The notes under the pieces: generated by a model
Databases searched by the model: none
Told to the model about the DNA's origin: nothing
What the model saw: only the letters and a program-made list of their open reading frames with translations
Assembly (NCBI GenBank): GCA_020633655.1
Contig: JACKDF010000002.1
Span: 310,001 to 374,000, forward strand
Source of the DNA: Deferribacteres bacterium
Lineage (GTDB): Bacteria > Zhuqueibacterota > Zhuqueibacteria > Zhuqueibacterales > Geothermadaptataceae
DNA: 64,000 nt
Direction: 5' to 3'
Position numbers and translations under genes: made by a program
In this document: positions 51,301 through 60,130 of the stretch, piece after piece
How positions within the stretch are numbered: the stretch's first letter is position 1
Layout: each line of letters starts with the position of its first letter

Positions 51301-51668
51301 TTGCAGTGGCGGGAATCGTTGTGAAAAATGCCATTATTCTGATCGATTACATCGATGAAAAAATGCGGGATGCGAAAGACCCCTTTCAGGCCATCGTTGA
51401 TGCCGGTGCGACGCGTCTAACACCGGTAATGCTGACGGCACTTTCGACTGTGCTGGGGCTTTTACCGCTGGCAATTGGGATTAATATTAATTTCATCACC
51501 CTGTTCACTGAACTTGATCCACAAATCTTCTTCGGTGGCGACAGTGTGGCTTTTTGGAACCCGTTGGCATGGACGATCATTTTCGGATTGGTTTTCGCAA
51601 CTTTCTTAACCCTGATCGTGGTGCCGGCGATGTATCGCATCGTATATGTGCGGTCGAAAAAAAGTTAA
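48348..51668 (+). CDS. RND-family efflux permease
   Basis: An 1106-residue inner-membrane proton-driven pump (AcrB/MdtB class) with 12 transmembrane segments in two halves and two large periplasmic loops. Landmarks are the N-terminal NKAIENRTTVYVFMVLLTIYG, the TM4 aspartate region GIVVDNSIVVVENIYRHF, and FMPSGEPNMVIVYITMPEGT in the second half. The C-terminal TM segment carries FFGGDSVAFWNPLAWTIIFGL. It exports hydrophobic compounds or toxic solutes. The substrate is unknown. Confidence 0.92.
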   Translation: MKHFKLSNKAIENRTTVYVFMVLLTIYGIMQYIATPKEKFPDVVFPYFMITTIQPGTSPADMENLISRPIEKELKGISEIKKLTSQSMQDVSLIIAEFDVTADEMQAYLDVKKAIDDARTELPTDLFQEPELRQIDVSEIPILYVNLSGDLGLVKLKDYADELQDVIEALGEITRVDIVGALDREIQINVDLYKMQAAGISFGQIQGAIAAENLTISGGLVPTDGIERNLRVVGEFERVDQIANIMLKEGIYVKDIAEVVDGFKDRESYARLNQEDVISLAVIKRSGENLIDSVDKIRLLVADFKSKAAENLEITVTGDMSTQTRNSVSDLFNTIILGFLVVVLVLMFFMGELDAIFVGVAIPLSMLIAFAVLPNINFTMNMIVLFAFILVLGIVVDNSIVVVENIYRHFKEDGGKDIEESTRNAVGEVALPVFTGTLTTLAPFFPLIFMPTIMGKFISYMPITLVITLSASMLVAYFMNPVFAVSFMKHEPDKSAVEHGKISRKTWKIIGGIFGFAIVLYILRAFVLANLITFALLAYIFLKTVMMKFIDYFQEHTLPWFMNLYRSQLAFMIKGKRPYAVVGGTIALLFVTFMLMGVFTPKVVFMPSGEPNMVIVYITMPEGTDVDQTNVVTKYVEKKVFEVIGKNNPDVESVVANVAVNAGAGLFDRATQAKRAKVTVTFVEYKFRHGKSTLTYLEEIRDAVKGVAGAKIEVDRDVMGPPPGKPISIEISGENIETLVHISDNLKKYIEKLVIPGIEDLRSDMETNKPEIVLTIQRDKAAKLSVSTAQIGSILRTALYGTEISTFREGEDEYPIQLRLDAKHRNDLDVLLSQELTVPGRNGGPSSKIPISAVADLKLVSSYGAIKRIDNERVITLASNLITGYNANQIISEIKKELPHFELPDGYSIQFSGEQEMQNEIGAFMVEALFIAIALILIILVAQFDSVGKPLIIATQIIFSIIGVLLGFIIFQIDLSIMMTGMGIIAVAGIVVKNAIILIDYIDEKMRDAKDPFQAIVDAGATRLTPVMLTALSTVLGLLPLAIGININFITLFTELDPQIFFGGDSVAFWNPLAWTIIFGLVFATFLTLIVVPAMYRIVYVRSKKS

Positions 51669-51802
51669 TAATTTTTGAACGTATTTCGATATAGTGTAGG
51701 TTTCAAGAATAATAACGAATTTCCTTGCTTTTCATCGGGAACTCGCTATAATCGAATGGATCTGATTGGATGTGGTGGCTTAACTTCGAAAGGAGTTTGG
51801 TT

Positions 51803-52513
51803 ATGTCTGAAAAAAAAGCTGGCTGCGCTCGTCCCACAGGAGCTGTCGTAGGAGAGAGTGCAGTGCAGAAAAGTGACGAAACAACCCCAAAGGAGGCAGT
51901 AATGGTAACTGCAAAAGTTGGCAGCAAAGCCCCTGATTTTGAAGCGCCATCCTATTATCGAGGTGAATTTACCTCTGTAAAATTATCCGATTATTTAGGA
52001 AAATGGGTTTTGTTGTGTTTTTATCCCGGCGATTTCACTTTTGTCTGAGCGACAGAAGTGTCAGCGGTCGCTGCCAATCATAAAAAACTTCAAGATCTCG
52101 GTGTTGAGGTTATCTCTGTTAGCGTAGACAGTCAGTTCGTACACAAAGTTTGGAATGATCAAGAATTATCGAAAATGGCAAAAACGGATGTCCCATTTCA
52201 CATGGCTTCTGATGGGCCGGGAAATGTTGGCAAGGTGTATGGCGTTTTCGATGAAATCACCGGCGTTGAATTACGTGGCCGCTTTATCATCGATCCCGAT
52301 GGTGTTATCCAGGCGATGGAAGTGATGACACCGCCGGTCGGTCGACAATTGGCCGAAACGATTCGCCAGGTTCAAGCGTTCCAGCATGTACGAGCGTCGA
52401 AAGGTACAGAAGCCTGTCCGGCAGGCTGGAAGCCGGGCGCGAAAACGCTTAAACCCGGTCCAGCCTTAGTCGGTAATGTGTGGAAAGAGTGGAGCCCGTT
52501 CGAAAATCATTAA
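51803..52513 (+). CDS. Peroxiredoxin, probable selenoprotein (Sec at residue 82)
   Basis: A 2-Cys peroxiredoxin (AhpC/Prx1 type) reducing peroxides in the cytosol. The motif normally FYPGDFTFVC[P/A]TE reads LCFYPGDFTFV-(TGA)-ATEVSAVA, with the catalytic peroxidatic position encoded by TGA at 52046-52048; the frame continues for 154 codons to a TAA with full family similarity. UGA as selenocysteine is the best reading. The resolving Cys is C205 (TEACPAGWKPG). Two starts have ribosome sites: 51803 (AGGAG seven bases upstream) and 51902 (AAGGAGG five bases upstream); with the second, Sec is residue 49. Without Sec insertion the protein would end at residue 81. Confidence 0.9.
52046..52085 (+). 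promoter_or_regulatory. Candidate bacterial SECIS hairpin at the Sec codon
   Basis: The A of the TGA and the next five bases (AGCGAC, 52048-52053) can pair with GTCGCT (52067-52072). An alternative inner stem is GACA/TGTC around GAAG (52051-52062). Bacterial SECIS hairpins lie directly after the UGA inside the coding region. The pairing is seen; its identity as a SECIS is inference and needs folding. Confidence 0.35.
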
Positions 52514-52537
52514 ATTTCACAGAACACCACATCCAAT

Positions 52538-53516
52538 TCAGTTCATGTTGTTCGATTCTACAAATACCGGTGCTTGCTGATACTTGTACGTTGTATCGGT
52601 GAGCACTGTTAGTGTTTTTTCCTTCCAATCCATGAGGGCGATGTCAAATTGTGTTTGATTGGGATCGAATACCTCAATCGCCAGCAACTTGCCATCGTTG
52701 CTCCAATCATGCCAGCCTTCTTCCTGTGAGTTGCCCGTGAGTTTCCATTGCTTTTTCCCATCCGGTGTGACACCATAGAGACTGTATTTCCCATTTTGTA
52801 TCGATTGGTAGCTGATGAAGTTTTCTTTTTGATTCCATCGCGGCGGACCGGACTTGTATGCCCACCATGCTGCTGTGGTATCCTCCTTGGGATAATGGGT
52901 TAATTGTGTCCGCTCAGAACCGTCTGGATTGATGAGGTAAAGTTCATCAACAAAACCTTTTTCCCGTTTTGATTTTTTTGTTCCGCCTCGAAATACCACC
53001 TTCTGCCCATCCGGCGAAAAAAGTGGGTCGCTGGCAAAAGGAAGCCCTGTATCAAGCCTGCTCAACAGGTTGTCTTGTGTATCGATAATATTGAAAAGAG
53101 AATCCACCGAATTGTGAGGATTGATAATAAACTCCTGTCCATCGTTTCTGCTTGCAAACCAACTATCGCGAAGACGCCGATCGGAAATTTTACGGACATT
53201 GTTACCGTTCGCATCCATTTCATATAAGAAGTAAATCCGGTGGGTCGTGTCGCGATCAGAAATGAAATAGATTTTATCCTTATAAGCATAATATACCCAG
53301 TCGACGCCTTTCCATTTGGAAATGTTTTTTTTGTTGCTTCCGTCCAGATCCATGGCGAAGATTTCATAATCATCGTTTTTTGAATCGTACAAAACGTTAT
53401 AAGCAATTTTATACTGTGGGGAAGTTTGTAAACGGGTATTGCCCGCCTCTTCTGAGGCCGTATCGCATCCAATTAGAAAAAATAGCAAAAACAGCAATAG
53501 TATGTTTTTTATCACG
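52538..53516 (-). CDS. TolB/WD40-like lipoprotein
   Basis: A ~326-residue lipoprotein (GTG start at 53516, then VIKNILLLFLLFFLIGCDTA as lipobox). Six or more TolB/PD40-like blade motifs follow, such as YEIFAMDLDGSNKKNIS, DPLFSPDGQKVVFRGG and DWSNDGKLLAIEVFD. The frame upstream of the GTG lacks family similarity, so the later start is preferred; AGGGA lies 11 bases before it. It converges with the peroxiredoxin gene, from which 24 bases separate it. Probable periplasmic or surface binding protein. Confidence 0.75.
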
Positions 53517-53790
53517 GTATACTTTATCCCTGGTTTTGTAATTATTGTAAAATTATAGACATTGCTAATGTAGGATATAATTTTTTCTGCTAAAAGAAAA
53601 ATATTTTGAACCCACATGTGTGGAACGGTTTGAATAGATTGTAAAAGTCTTAAAAATGAATTGAATAAAAACATGTAAAAAGTTACGCTAATTATAAATT
53701 GTTGCTTGATTATTAAGATAGATTGTGCTTTTTTTATCACTTTATAAACCAATACGTATGTTGCATCACACGAAGAGGAGACAACAGGTA

Positions 53791-55158
53791 ATGCCAGACT
53801 CGAAAAAAATATTCCTGACGGAAGCGGAAAGCCCAAAACAATGGTATAATATCCAGGCCGATATGCCAAATCCGATGCTGCCACCGCTGCATCCGGGGAC
53901 AAAACAACCTGTGGGACCGGAAGACCTTGCTGCCATTTTTCCCATGGAATTGATTAAGCAGGAGGTTTCAACCGAGCGCTGGATCGATATTCCCGATGAA
54001 GTGATGGACGTCTATAAAATCTGGCGGCCAACGCCACTCGTCCGTGCTTACAATTTAGAGAAAGCGCTGGATACTCCGGCAAAAATTTACTATAAAAACG
54101 AAGGCGTGAGTCCGGCGGGCTCCCATAAACCCAATACTGCTGTTGCACAGGCATATTACAATAAGATGGAAGGGGTTAAACGTATTACTACCGAAACCGG
54201 TGCCGGGCAGTGGGGGAGCGCGCTCAGTTTTGCCTGCCAACTCTTCGGAATTGATCTGGAAGTGTTTATGGTGAAAGTGAGTTTCCAACAGAAACCCTAC
54301 CGTAAAATGCTGATGAACACATGGGGAGCACAGGTGTTCGCCTCGCCTACGGATTTAACCCAGGCCGGGCGTAATATTCTCGCGGAGGATCCGGACAGTG
54401 CGGGCAGTTTGGGTATTGCCATCTCTGAGGCTATTGAACGGTGTGTCACCTCAGGCGACGCCAAGTACAGCCTGGGCAGCGTATTGAATCACGTGCTTAT
54501 GCACCAGACCATTATTGGCCTTGAAGCGATTAAACAATTTGAGAAAGCCGGCGATATGCCGGATATCGTCATCGCACCATTAGGTGGCGGGTCAAATTTT
54601 GCGGGTATTTCCTTTCCATTTTTGCACAAAAACTTCACTGAAGGCAAAAACATTCGCTGCATTGCCATCGAACCCGCCTCCTGTCCAAAGCTCACAAAAG
54701 GCGAATTCCGCTACGATTTTGGTGACACCGCCGGGATGACACCGCTCATTCCCATGTATACTCTCGGCCATAATTTCGTCTCAGCACCGATTCATGCCGG
54801 TGGACTGCGCTACCACGGTGCCAGTGCATTAGTGAGCCAGTTGCTTAAGGATAAACTCGTTGAAGCGCAGGCTTATCAGCAGATTCCTTGTTTTGAAGCA
54901 GGTGTGTTGTTTGCAAAGACAGAAGGCATCATTCCGGCACCGGAAACAACACATGCAATAGCGGCAGTTGTCGACGAAGCAAAGCGCTGCAAGGAAGAAG
55001 GCGTCTCCAAAACTATTCTCTTTAACTTGAGTGGCCACGGTCATTTTGATATGGCTGCTTATGCTGATTACTTCGATGGGAAACTGAGCAATCACCAATT
55101 CACCGATGAAGATTTAAAATCGAATTTGCAGAAGTTGGATACACCGAAAATCGACTAA
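53791..55158 (+). CDS. trpB2: Tryptophan synthase beta-like protein (TrpB2)
   Basis: A ~455-residue PLP enzyme of the TrpB2/COG1350 group, making tryptophan from indole and serine. It has the PLP-lysine segment NEGVSPAGSHKPNTA, the conserved TETGAGQWGSA and the phosphate-binding GGGSNFAG. No trpA or other tryptophan genes are in the window, which fits TrpB2, often found alone and able to use external indole. The start at MPDSKKIF follows an AGGAG and a CAGGTA segment; an upstream ATG lacks similarity. Confidence 0.9.
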   Translation: MPDSKKIFLTEAESPKQWYNIQADMPNPMLPPLHPGTKQPVGPEDLAAIFPMELIKQEVSTERWIDIPDEVMDVYKIWRPTPLVRAYNLEKALDTPAKIYYKNEGVSPAGSHKPNTAVAQAYYNKMEGVKRITTETGAGQWGSALSFACQLFGIDLEVFMVKVSFQQKPYRKMLMNTWGAQVFASPTDLTQAGRNILAEDPDSAGSLGIAISEAIERCVTSGDAKYSLGSVLNHVLMHQTIIGLEAIKQFEKAGDMPDIVIAPLGGGSNFAGISFPFLHKNFTEGKNIRCIAIEPASCPKLTKGEFRYDFGDTAGMTPLIPMYTLGHNFVSAPIHAGGLRYHGASALVSQLLKDKLVEAQAYQQIPCFEAGVLFAKTEGIIPAPETTHAIAAVVDEAKRCKEEGVSKTILFNLSGHGHFDMAAYADYFDGKLSNHQFTDEDLKSNLQKLDTPKID

Positions 55159-55214
55159 TGCTGGAATTTTTCGGCTGGCGTAAGATCTAAATACAAAAAC
55201 CTTTCAGGAAATGA

Positions 55215-55350
55215 GTTCTGAAGAGACTGTTGAAAAATGGATAAACCGGACGTTGAGCCTGCCGAAACGCCCGGTTCCACGCTCGAATTCGGGCCCTTCG
55301 GCAAGCTTAGGTTCCGAATTTGCATGTTTTTCGACAGTCTCGAAAGGTTT
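55215..55350 (+). repeat. Dispersed repeat family A, copy 3 (MITE-like)
   Basis: It has the same interior as the copies at 14221 and 48173 (GGATAAACCGGACG, GCCGAAACGCCCGGTTCCACGCTCGAATTC). Inverted ends GAGACTGTTGAAAAA (55223-55237) and TTTTTCGACAGTCTC (55327-55341) match at 14 of 15 positions. It lies between convergent genes and is followed by GGTTTTTTATTTT, so it may also terminate the TrpB2 transcript. Confidence 0.85.
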
Positions 55351-55374
55351 TTTATTTTAACATAGTATGATTAT

Positions 55375-55944
55375 TTATTGAACAGGTTCAGCCATAATTC
55401 CCCCATTGTATTCGGGCAAGAAACGGCGAAGGAGTGCGATTTCAAGTAAAATAACCGGTACAGTTAAAATCAGAGCAAAAAAGGCCAGAACAATCGTAAG
55501 ACAAAATATCCCCGTGGCAATTTCTACTACACCAACTTTCCAGGCAAAAGATCGAAGCTTTCCTTGTATTTGCATCAATCCGTATCCAAAAACCACTGTG
55601 CTGCCTCCGATGACGAGCAGGTAGCCAAGCCCCATTAATTTCTGCACATCTTCTGAAGTATCATCATAGAAAATTTTCAGCGCATGGTAAATAACGATGG
55701 TGACCAGAGTCATTACCGTCCCAAACCAGAGTGTGTTGTTGAAATAATAGTCGGCCATCAGAATAAATGCACGATAAAAGATGACTGCTGAGATAAGGCA
55801 GAGAAGATGAATTGTGGCATACAAAAATTGTGTATTCCCGTCGAAGCCATATTCCGATGAAACAGCTTCAATGGTGAGCTCAGGCAGGATTGAAATGAGA
55901 TAGACAAGACCGGCAATGATACCAAACTGAATTGGATTTTTCAT
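55375..55944 (-). CDS. Predicted membrane protein of unknown function
   Basis: A 189-residue protein with about six hydrophobic segments (for example GIIAGLVYLISILPEL, GTVMTLVTIVIYHALKIF, GIFCLTIVLAFFALILTVPVILLEIALL) and the conserved short Asp/Asn segment DYYFNNTLW. GAGG lies seven bases before the ATG. No family function was recognised. It is convergent with the repeat and TrpB2 gene. Confidence 0.75.
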   Translation of the reverse strand: MKNPIQFGIIAGLVYLISILPELTIEAVSSEYGFDGNTQFLYATIHLLCLISAVIFYRAFILMADYYFNNTLWFGTVMTLVTIVIYHALKIFYDDTSEDVQKLMGLGYLLVIGGSTVVFGYGLMQIQGKLRSFAWKVGVVEIATGIFCLTIVLAFFALILTVPVILLEIALLRRFLPEYNGGIMAEPVQ

Positions 55945-56168
55945 GGCTTACCTCACGAATTTGCCAGGAAAAGTGAACAACCTGCCAAAATAGATTATGC
56001 AGAAAGTATTAATTTTTTTTTAACATACTCTAAATCTGTTTATTCGTTTCATAAAAAACCGTGATCTTTTCATATCATGCGGTCAAAATAGAGATTGGCT
56101 AGTGTAGGTGAAGACAATTTTTCTTTATAAACTACAGTCTGTCCGGCGGGGTATCACTCGAAGGGACT

Positions 56169-57755
56169 CTAGTTATGCTCCCGTGTATTATGAAACGCAA
56201 TCGCCGGCCATTTTTCCATTTCAAATTCCAGGCGCCACTGACTGGTGGCAAGAAAGGTGAGGTGCCCTTCGCCGTCCCGGGCGAGATCAGCTTGCTTGGC
56301 TTTTTCAAACTCGGCTAATTTTTTTGGATCCTCGGATGTCACCCAGCGCGCGGTTGCATAATCGATAGGTTCATACACTGCATCGGCGCCGTACTCGGCT
56401 TTTAGTCGTGCCATCGTCACTTCGAACTGTAAAACACCCACGGCACCGAGAATGTAGTCACTGCCAGTCAACGGTTTGAATACCTGGACGGTTCCTTCCT
56501 CAGAAAGCTGCTGCAGACCTTTTTGCAATTGTTTGAATTTAATAGGATTTTTTAAGCGCACACGGCGAAAATGCTCCGGTGCGAAGTTGGGAATACCCGT
56601 AAATTTAAGCTCTTCTTTTTCCGTAAACGTATCGCCGATTTTGATGGTGCCATGATTGTGCAAACCAATAATATCCCCGGGATAAGCTTCGTCCACAGCT
56701 GACCGGTCCTGTGCCATAAAAATGGTTGCATTGGCCAGCGTAATTTCCTTACCGATGCGGTGATGACGCACTTTCATGCCGCGGGTGAATTTTCCCGAAC
56801 AAATGCGCACAAAAGCGATGCGATCGCGGTGAGCCGGATCCATATTTGCCTGAATTTTGAAGGCGAAACCGGTGAATTCATTCTCATAGGGCGAGATCGC
56901 TCTCGTTGTTGTTTCATGTTCTTGCGGCGGCGGCGAAAGCTCAATAAATGCGTCCAACATTTCCTGGATACCAAAGTTATTGATAGCACTTCCGAAAAAG
57001 ACCGGCGTCTGGTTAGCTTTGAGATAATGATCCTTTTCAAAGGGATTGGCAGCTTCCTGCAGCAGTTCGATGTCATCACGCAATTGTCTGGCTTGTTGAT
57101 CAAGAGAACCATCGAGTCGTGGGTCGGATAGATCGTTAATCGTGAGCACATCTTTTGTGCGTCGTTCCTGCCCCGGCTGGAAAAGTCGGAGCTGCTTTGT
57201 GTACAGACTGTAGACGCCGCGAAACCGCTTTCCCATGCCGATAGGCCAGGTCAGAGGCGTGCATTCGATTTGCAATTTCTCTTCGATGTCATGCATCACA
57301 TCCAGCGGTTCCAGGCCTTCGCGGTCGAGTTTGTTGATGAAGGTGATGATTGGTGTGTTGCGCATACGGCAAATTTCCATCAGCTTGCGCGTCTGCGGTT
57401 CGACTCCCTTGGCATTGTCGATCACCATTATAGCGCTGTCGACGGCTGTGAGCACCCGATAGGTGTCCTCCGAAAAATCCTGGTGGCCGGGTGTGTCTAA
57501 AAGGTTAATCTCAAAATCGTGATAATTGAACTTCATCACCGAGCTGGTGACACTGATACCGCGTTCCTGTTCGATGGACATCCAGTCGCTGGTGGCGTGT
57601 CGTGCTGCTTTCCGCGATTTCACTGCACCGGCCATTTGGATGGCGCCACCGAACAACAGAAGTTTTTCAGTAAGTGTGGTTTTCCCAGCATCCGGGTGAC
57701 TGATGATGGCGAAAGTTCGCCTTTTATCTATTTCTGATTTTAATCTGGAATTCAA
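56169..57755 (-). CDS. prfC: Peptide chain release factor 3
   Basis: A translational GTPase (528 residues) that recycles class-I release factors. GTPase motifs are SHPDAGKTTLTEKLL (G1), the switch region DWMSIEQERGISVTSSV, LLDTPGHQDFSEDTYR (G3) and NKLDREG (G4). The RF3-specific C-terminal part is VGVLQFEVTMARLKAEYGADAVYE. The start is a TTG with GGAG seven bases upstream; no ATG exists in a suitable place. Length is typical. Confidence 0.95.
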   Translation of the reverse strand: MNSRLKSEIDKRRTFAIISHPDAGKTTLTEKLLLFGGAIQMAGAVKSRKAARHATSDWMSIEQERGISVTSSVMKFNYHDFEINLLDTPGHQDFSEDTYRVLTAVDSAIMVIDNAKGVEPQTRKLMEICRMRNTPIITFINKLDREGLEPLDVMHDIEEKLQIECTPLTWPIGMGKRFRGVYSLYTKQLRLFQPGQERRTKDVLTINDLSDPRLDGSLDQQARQLRDDIELLQEAANPFEKDHYLKANQTPVFFGSAINNFGIQEMLDAFIELSPPPQEHETTTRAISPYENEFTGFAFKIQANMDPAHRDRIAFVRICSGKFTRGMKVRHHRIGKEITLANATIFMAQDRSAVDEAYPGDIIGLHNHGTIKIGDTFTEKEELKFTGIPNFAPEHFRRVRLKNPIKFKQLQKGLQQLSEEGTVQVFKPLTGSDYILGAVGVLQFEVTMARLKAEYGADAVYEPIDYATARWVTSEDPKKLAEFEKAKQADLARDGEGHLTFLATSQWRLEFEMEKWPAIAFHNTREHN

Positions 57756-58138
57756 AATCGTGCTCCACTATTTAGTATTCATCCGGAAATGCCTTGTTTT
57801 TCGTCATACCGGCACGTTTTAAGCCGAAACGAAGTTCGGCGAAGCAAAATCCATTTCCGTCATCCTCAACCAATAGTGGATTCCGGATAACAACGGAATG
57901 ACGCTTTTCCCGCACGGACTCTTTTCAGCTTAAAAAGAAGCACAAATATAGAATTCTTGCGTGCAAATCAAAGTGAAAAGCATGAATAAAAAAAGGAGTT
58001 TTTCTCTATTCTGTTCAGTGTGTCCCAATGAGATTGCGTTCTTGTATGTAGTCCAAGCTTTAAGCTTGCCCTTGAAAATTGTCAAACTGAAGGTTGAGCT
58101 GCGTACAAGTTTCTTTCACCAAACGGAAAACGATAAAT
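57756..58138. other. Spacer with dispersed repeat B, copy 1
   Basis: The spacer between release factor 3 and an SMP-30-like gene. Most of it is repeat family B (57782-57903). The rest has no recognised gene. The prfC promoter should also lie in this spacer. Confidence 0.6.
57782..57903 (-). repeat. Dispersed repeat family B, copy 1
   Basis: The sequence reads, on the minus strand, ATTCCGGAATCCACTATTGGTTGAGG...ATGGATTTTGCTTCGCCGAACTTCGTTTCGGCTTAAAACGTGCCGG. The same order of blocks occurs at 60944-61101 in the opposite orientation. It has no coding capacity. Confidence 0.8.
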
Positions 58139-60034
58139 TCATTTTACCTTATATGCCGTCACGGTATTACCGAAAAAAGTTGGAATGAACAGCATCCCTT
58201 TCCCTGGAATATATTCAAAATCCGCGCTGTAAATACCCGGAGCTGTGGTGTCCAGAATTTCGGTAAATTCGCCCGTAGGCAGGACCTTGTACACAATGCC
58301 ATGCCAGAGCGATACCAAATAGTTTCCCTCTTCATCGATACGCAATCCATCGATAAATCCTTTCTCGAACTGGGCGATGACTTCAATTTCTTTTGTATCC
58401 AGGTTAACCGATTTTAGACAACGATCGCCACTGTTGCCGAAGAGAAGTTTGTTGTTATGAAAGTAGAGCACATTGGGATCGAGTACTGCCTCGCCTGAAA
58501 GCCATTCCTCAGCCTGTCCGTCGGCATACTTCCAGATTACATTTTTACGGGAATCGGAAATGTAAATACGCCCAGAATCATCAATGGCAATGTCGTTGAG
58601 AAAAACGGAGCCAGGGATTGCGTGCCGCTGCAAAATTGTGCCCTTATCCAAATCGATTTCCGCGACGGCATTTCTTTCAGCAGTGAAAAGCTTGTCCTCG
58701 TAGATTGTCATACCCAGTGGATTGTTCAGGTTGTCAACCCAGTGTAAGCTCAGGATTACTCCCTCTAACGAGACTTTTGAAATAAATTGCGAGACCGCTG
58801 GATTGCCCACATTAAACTGGTCAAAATTGGTAACATAAAGCATATCTCTTTTGGCATCATAAAGAACGGATTCCGCTGTGGTGAAAACTTTTTCCGACTC
58901 CCATATTTTTTTCATTCCCTCAGCCATATCCACAGCTTTTGCATCCTGAAACAGGAAGCCCCAACCACCGAATGTTTCACCGACAAGCAGCATGAGTTCA
59001 TTCTCACCTTTTTTCAGCGGCAGTATGACGGAATCAAACAAACCGATAATGCCTTGAAAGGCAGCACCACGTCCCTGATACGGACTGCTGCCAGTGAAAA
59101 TTTGCTCACCGTTGAGAAAAATAACGATCCAGTCGCTGTAGCCGAATTTAAATTCCTTCCTTTCTTGTTTCCCGGATTTTATCGTCGTCTTTGCGAAAAT
59201 GAAATCCGGTTCTCGCCCGCGGCGCTCAATTGCTCGAGTGATGTTGACCAAACCAGACTGCTCGCACTCCACTTTCTGCCATTTTATATCTTTTATCCCT
59301 TGCTGTTCGGGTGTCTTTTCCAGATCGATCTGTGTGTATTTAAAAGGCTGGGAGATATGCCATTCGGTCAATAAACCGGGTGGTGTTGGCTCCATTTGTG
59401 GTGGTGCAAAATCCAGCTTTGCGGTGGTATCGATTTGAAAATTGGAGAAATAAGCTGAGCCATTTGGCGGTGCCGTCAAGGCGATGCCGCCTTTGCTTTT
59501 GCCATGTTTTAAGTAATCGATTATCAACGTTGGTATCTTCGTTTCACCAATGGAGACTCTGGCTTGCGATCCATAAACCTCGAGTTTAAAATGCACCCAT
59601 TCGTTCGTTGGTATATCAATCCCGTTGGTGAAACCATCGCCATTGTAAAGTTGCCAGCAGGCTTCGTTATTGAAAATGGGCGTGTATTGCAGCGCATCCG
59701 GCGAATTGTGGTTCAGATGCGGGCGAATGTAAATATTTTCGGCCTGGGCTTGCGATTGTGCCCGAAAACGAATTCCCGGATAGGAGCGTTCTCCGGATAT
59801 GGCAATATCGAATTCAATGATACCATTTTCAAATTCAATATTTTTCAACGCCGCGGACCCGGCGACGCTTTGCCTACCGAGGTGCTCAACGATCCTGCCG
59901 CTAAATATTTGCCAGTTTGCTTCATTGAATTCCTGTGTGATTTCTTGTGCTTTGAGTGAAGATAAAATCACAAAAATGGAAAAAAGAAGATTGATTTGCA
60001 TTCTGATTGCAGGTTGCAAACTGCGACGAATCAT
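58139..60034 (-). CDS. Secreted protein with lectin-like domains and SMP-30-like propeller
   Basis: A 631-residue exported protein: signal peptide (QINLLFSIFVILSSLKAQE), an N-terminal 3-keto-disaccharide-hydrolase/LamG-like beta-sandwich (about residues 30-215, GIIEFDIAISGERSYPGIRFRAQ), a galactose-binding-like segment (~270-380) and an SMP-30/gluconolactonase-type six-blade propeller (about 385-631; SVFLNDIAIDDSGRIYISDS, GFIDGLRIDEEGNYLVSLW). GGAGG lies five bases before the ATG. Probably a glycan- or lactone-binding surface enzyme; the active residues could not be assigned. Confidence 0.8.
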   Translation of the reverse strand: MIRRSLQPAIRMQINLLFSIFVILSSLKAQEITQEFNEANWQIFSGRIVEHLGRQSVAGSAALKNIEFENGIIEFDIAISGERSYPGIRFRAQSQAQAENIYIRPHLNHNSPDALQYTPIFNNEACWQLYNGDGFTNGIDIPTNEWVHFKLEVYGSQARVSIGETKIPTLIIDYLKHGKSKGGIALTAPPNGSAYFSNFQIDTTAKLDFAPPQMEPTPPGLLTEWHISQPFKYTQIDLEKTPEQQGIKDIKWQKVECEQSGLVNITRAIERRGREPDFIFAKTTIKSGKQERKEFKFGYSDWIVIFLNGEQIFTGSSPYQGRGAAFQGIIGLFDSVILPLKKGENELMLLVGETFGGWGFLFQDAKAVDMAEGMKKIWESEKVFTTAESVLYDAKRDMLYVTNFDQFNVGNPAVSQFISKVSLEGVILSLHWVDNLNNPLGMTIYEDKLFTAERNAVAEIDLDKGTILQRHAIPGSVFLNDIAIDDSGRIYISDSRKNVIWKYADGQAEEWLSGEAVLDPNVLYFHNNKLLFGNSGDRCLKSVNLDTKEIEVIAQFEKGFIDGLRIDEEGNYLVSLWHGIVYKVLPTGEFTEILDTTAPGIYSADFEYIPGKGMLFIPTFFGNTVTAYKVK

Positions 60035-60130
60035 GTTTTCCTCCGCTAATTTCTACTTTTTGGACAAAATGAGTTTGCGAACAATTTTCTATTCAGTCAA
60101 CATACTCTGACACAATCCAATCGGATCGAA

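Noticed and set aside
52058..52513. A separate 151-residue protein starting at 52058
   Set aside because: It is the C-terminal part of the peroxiredoxin in the same frame as the preceding segment; only the TGA separates them.
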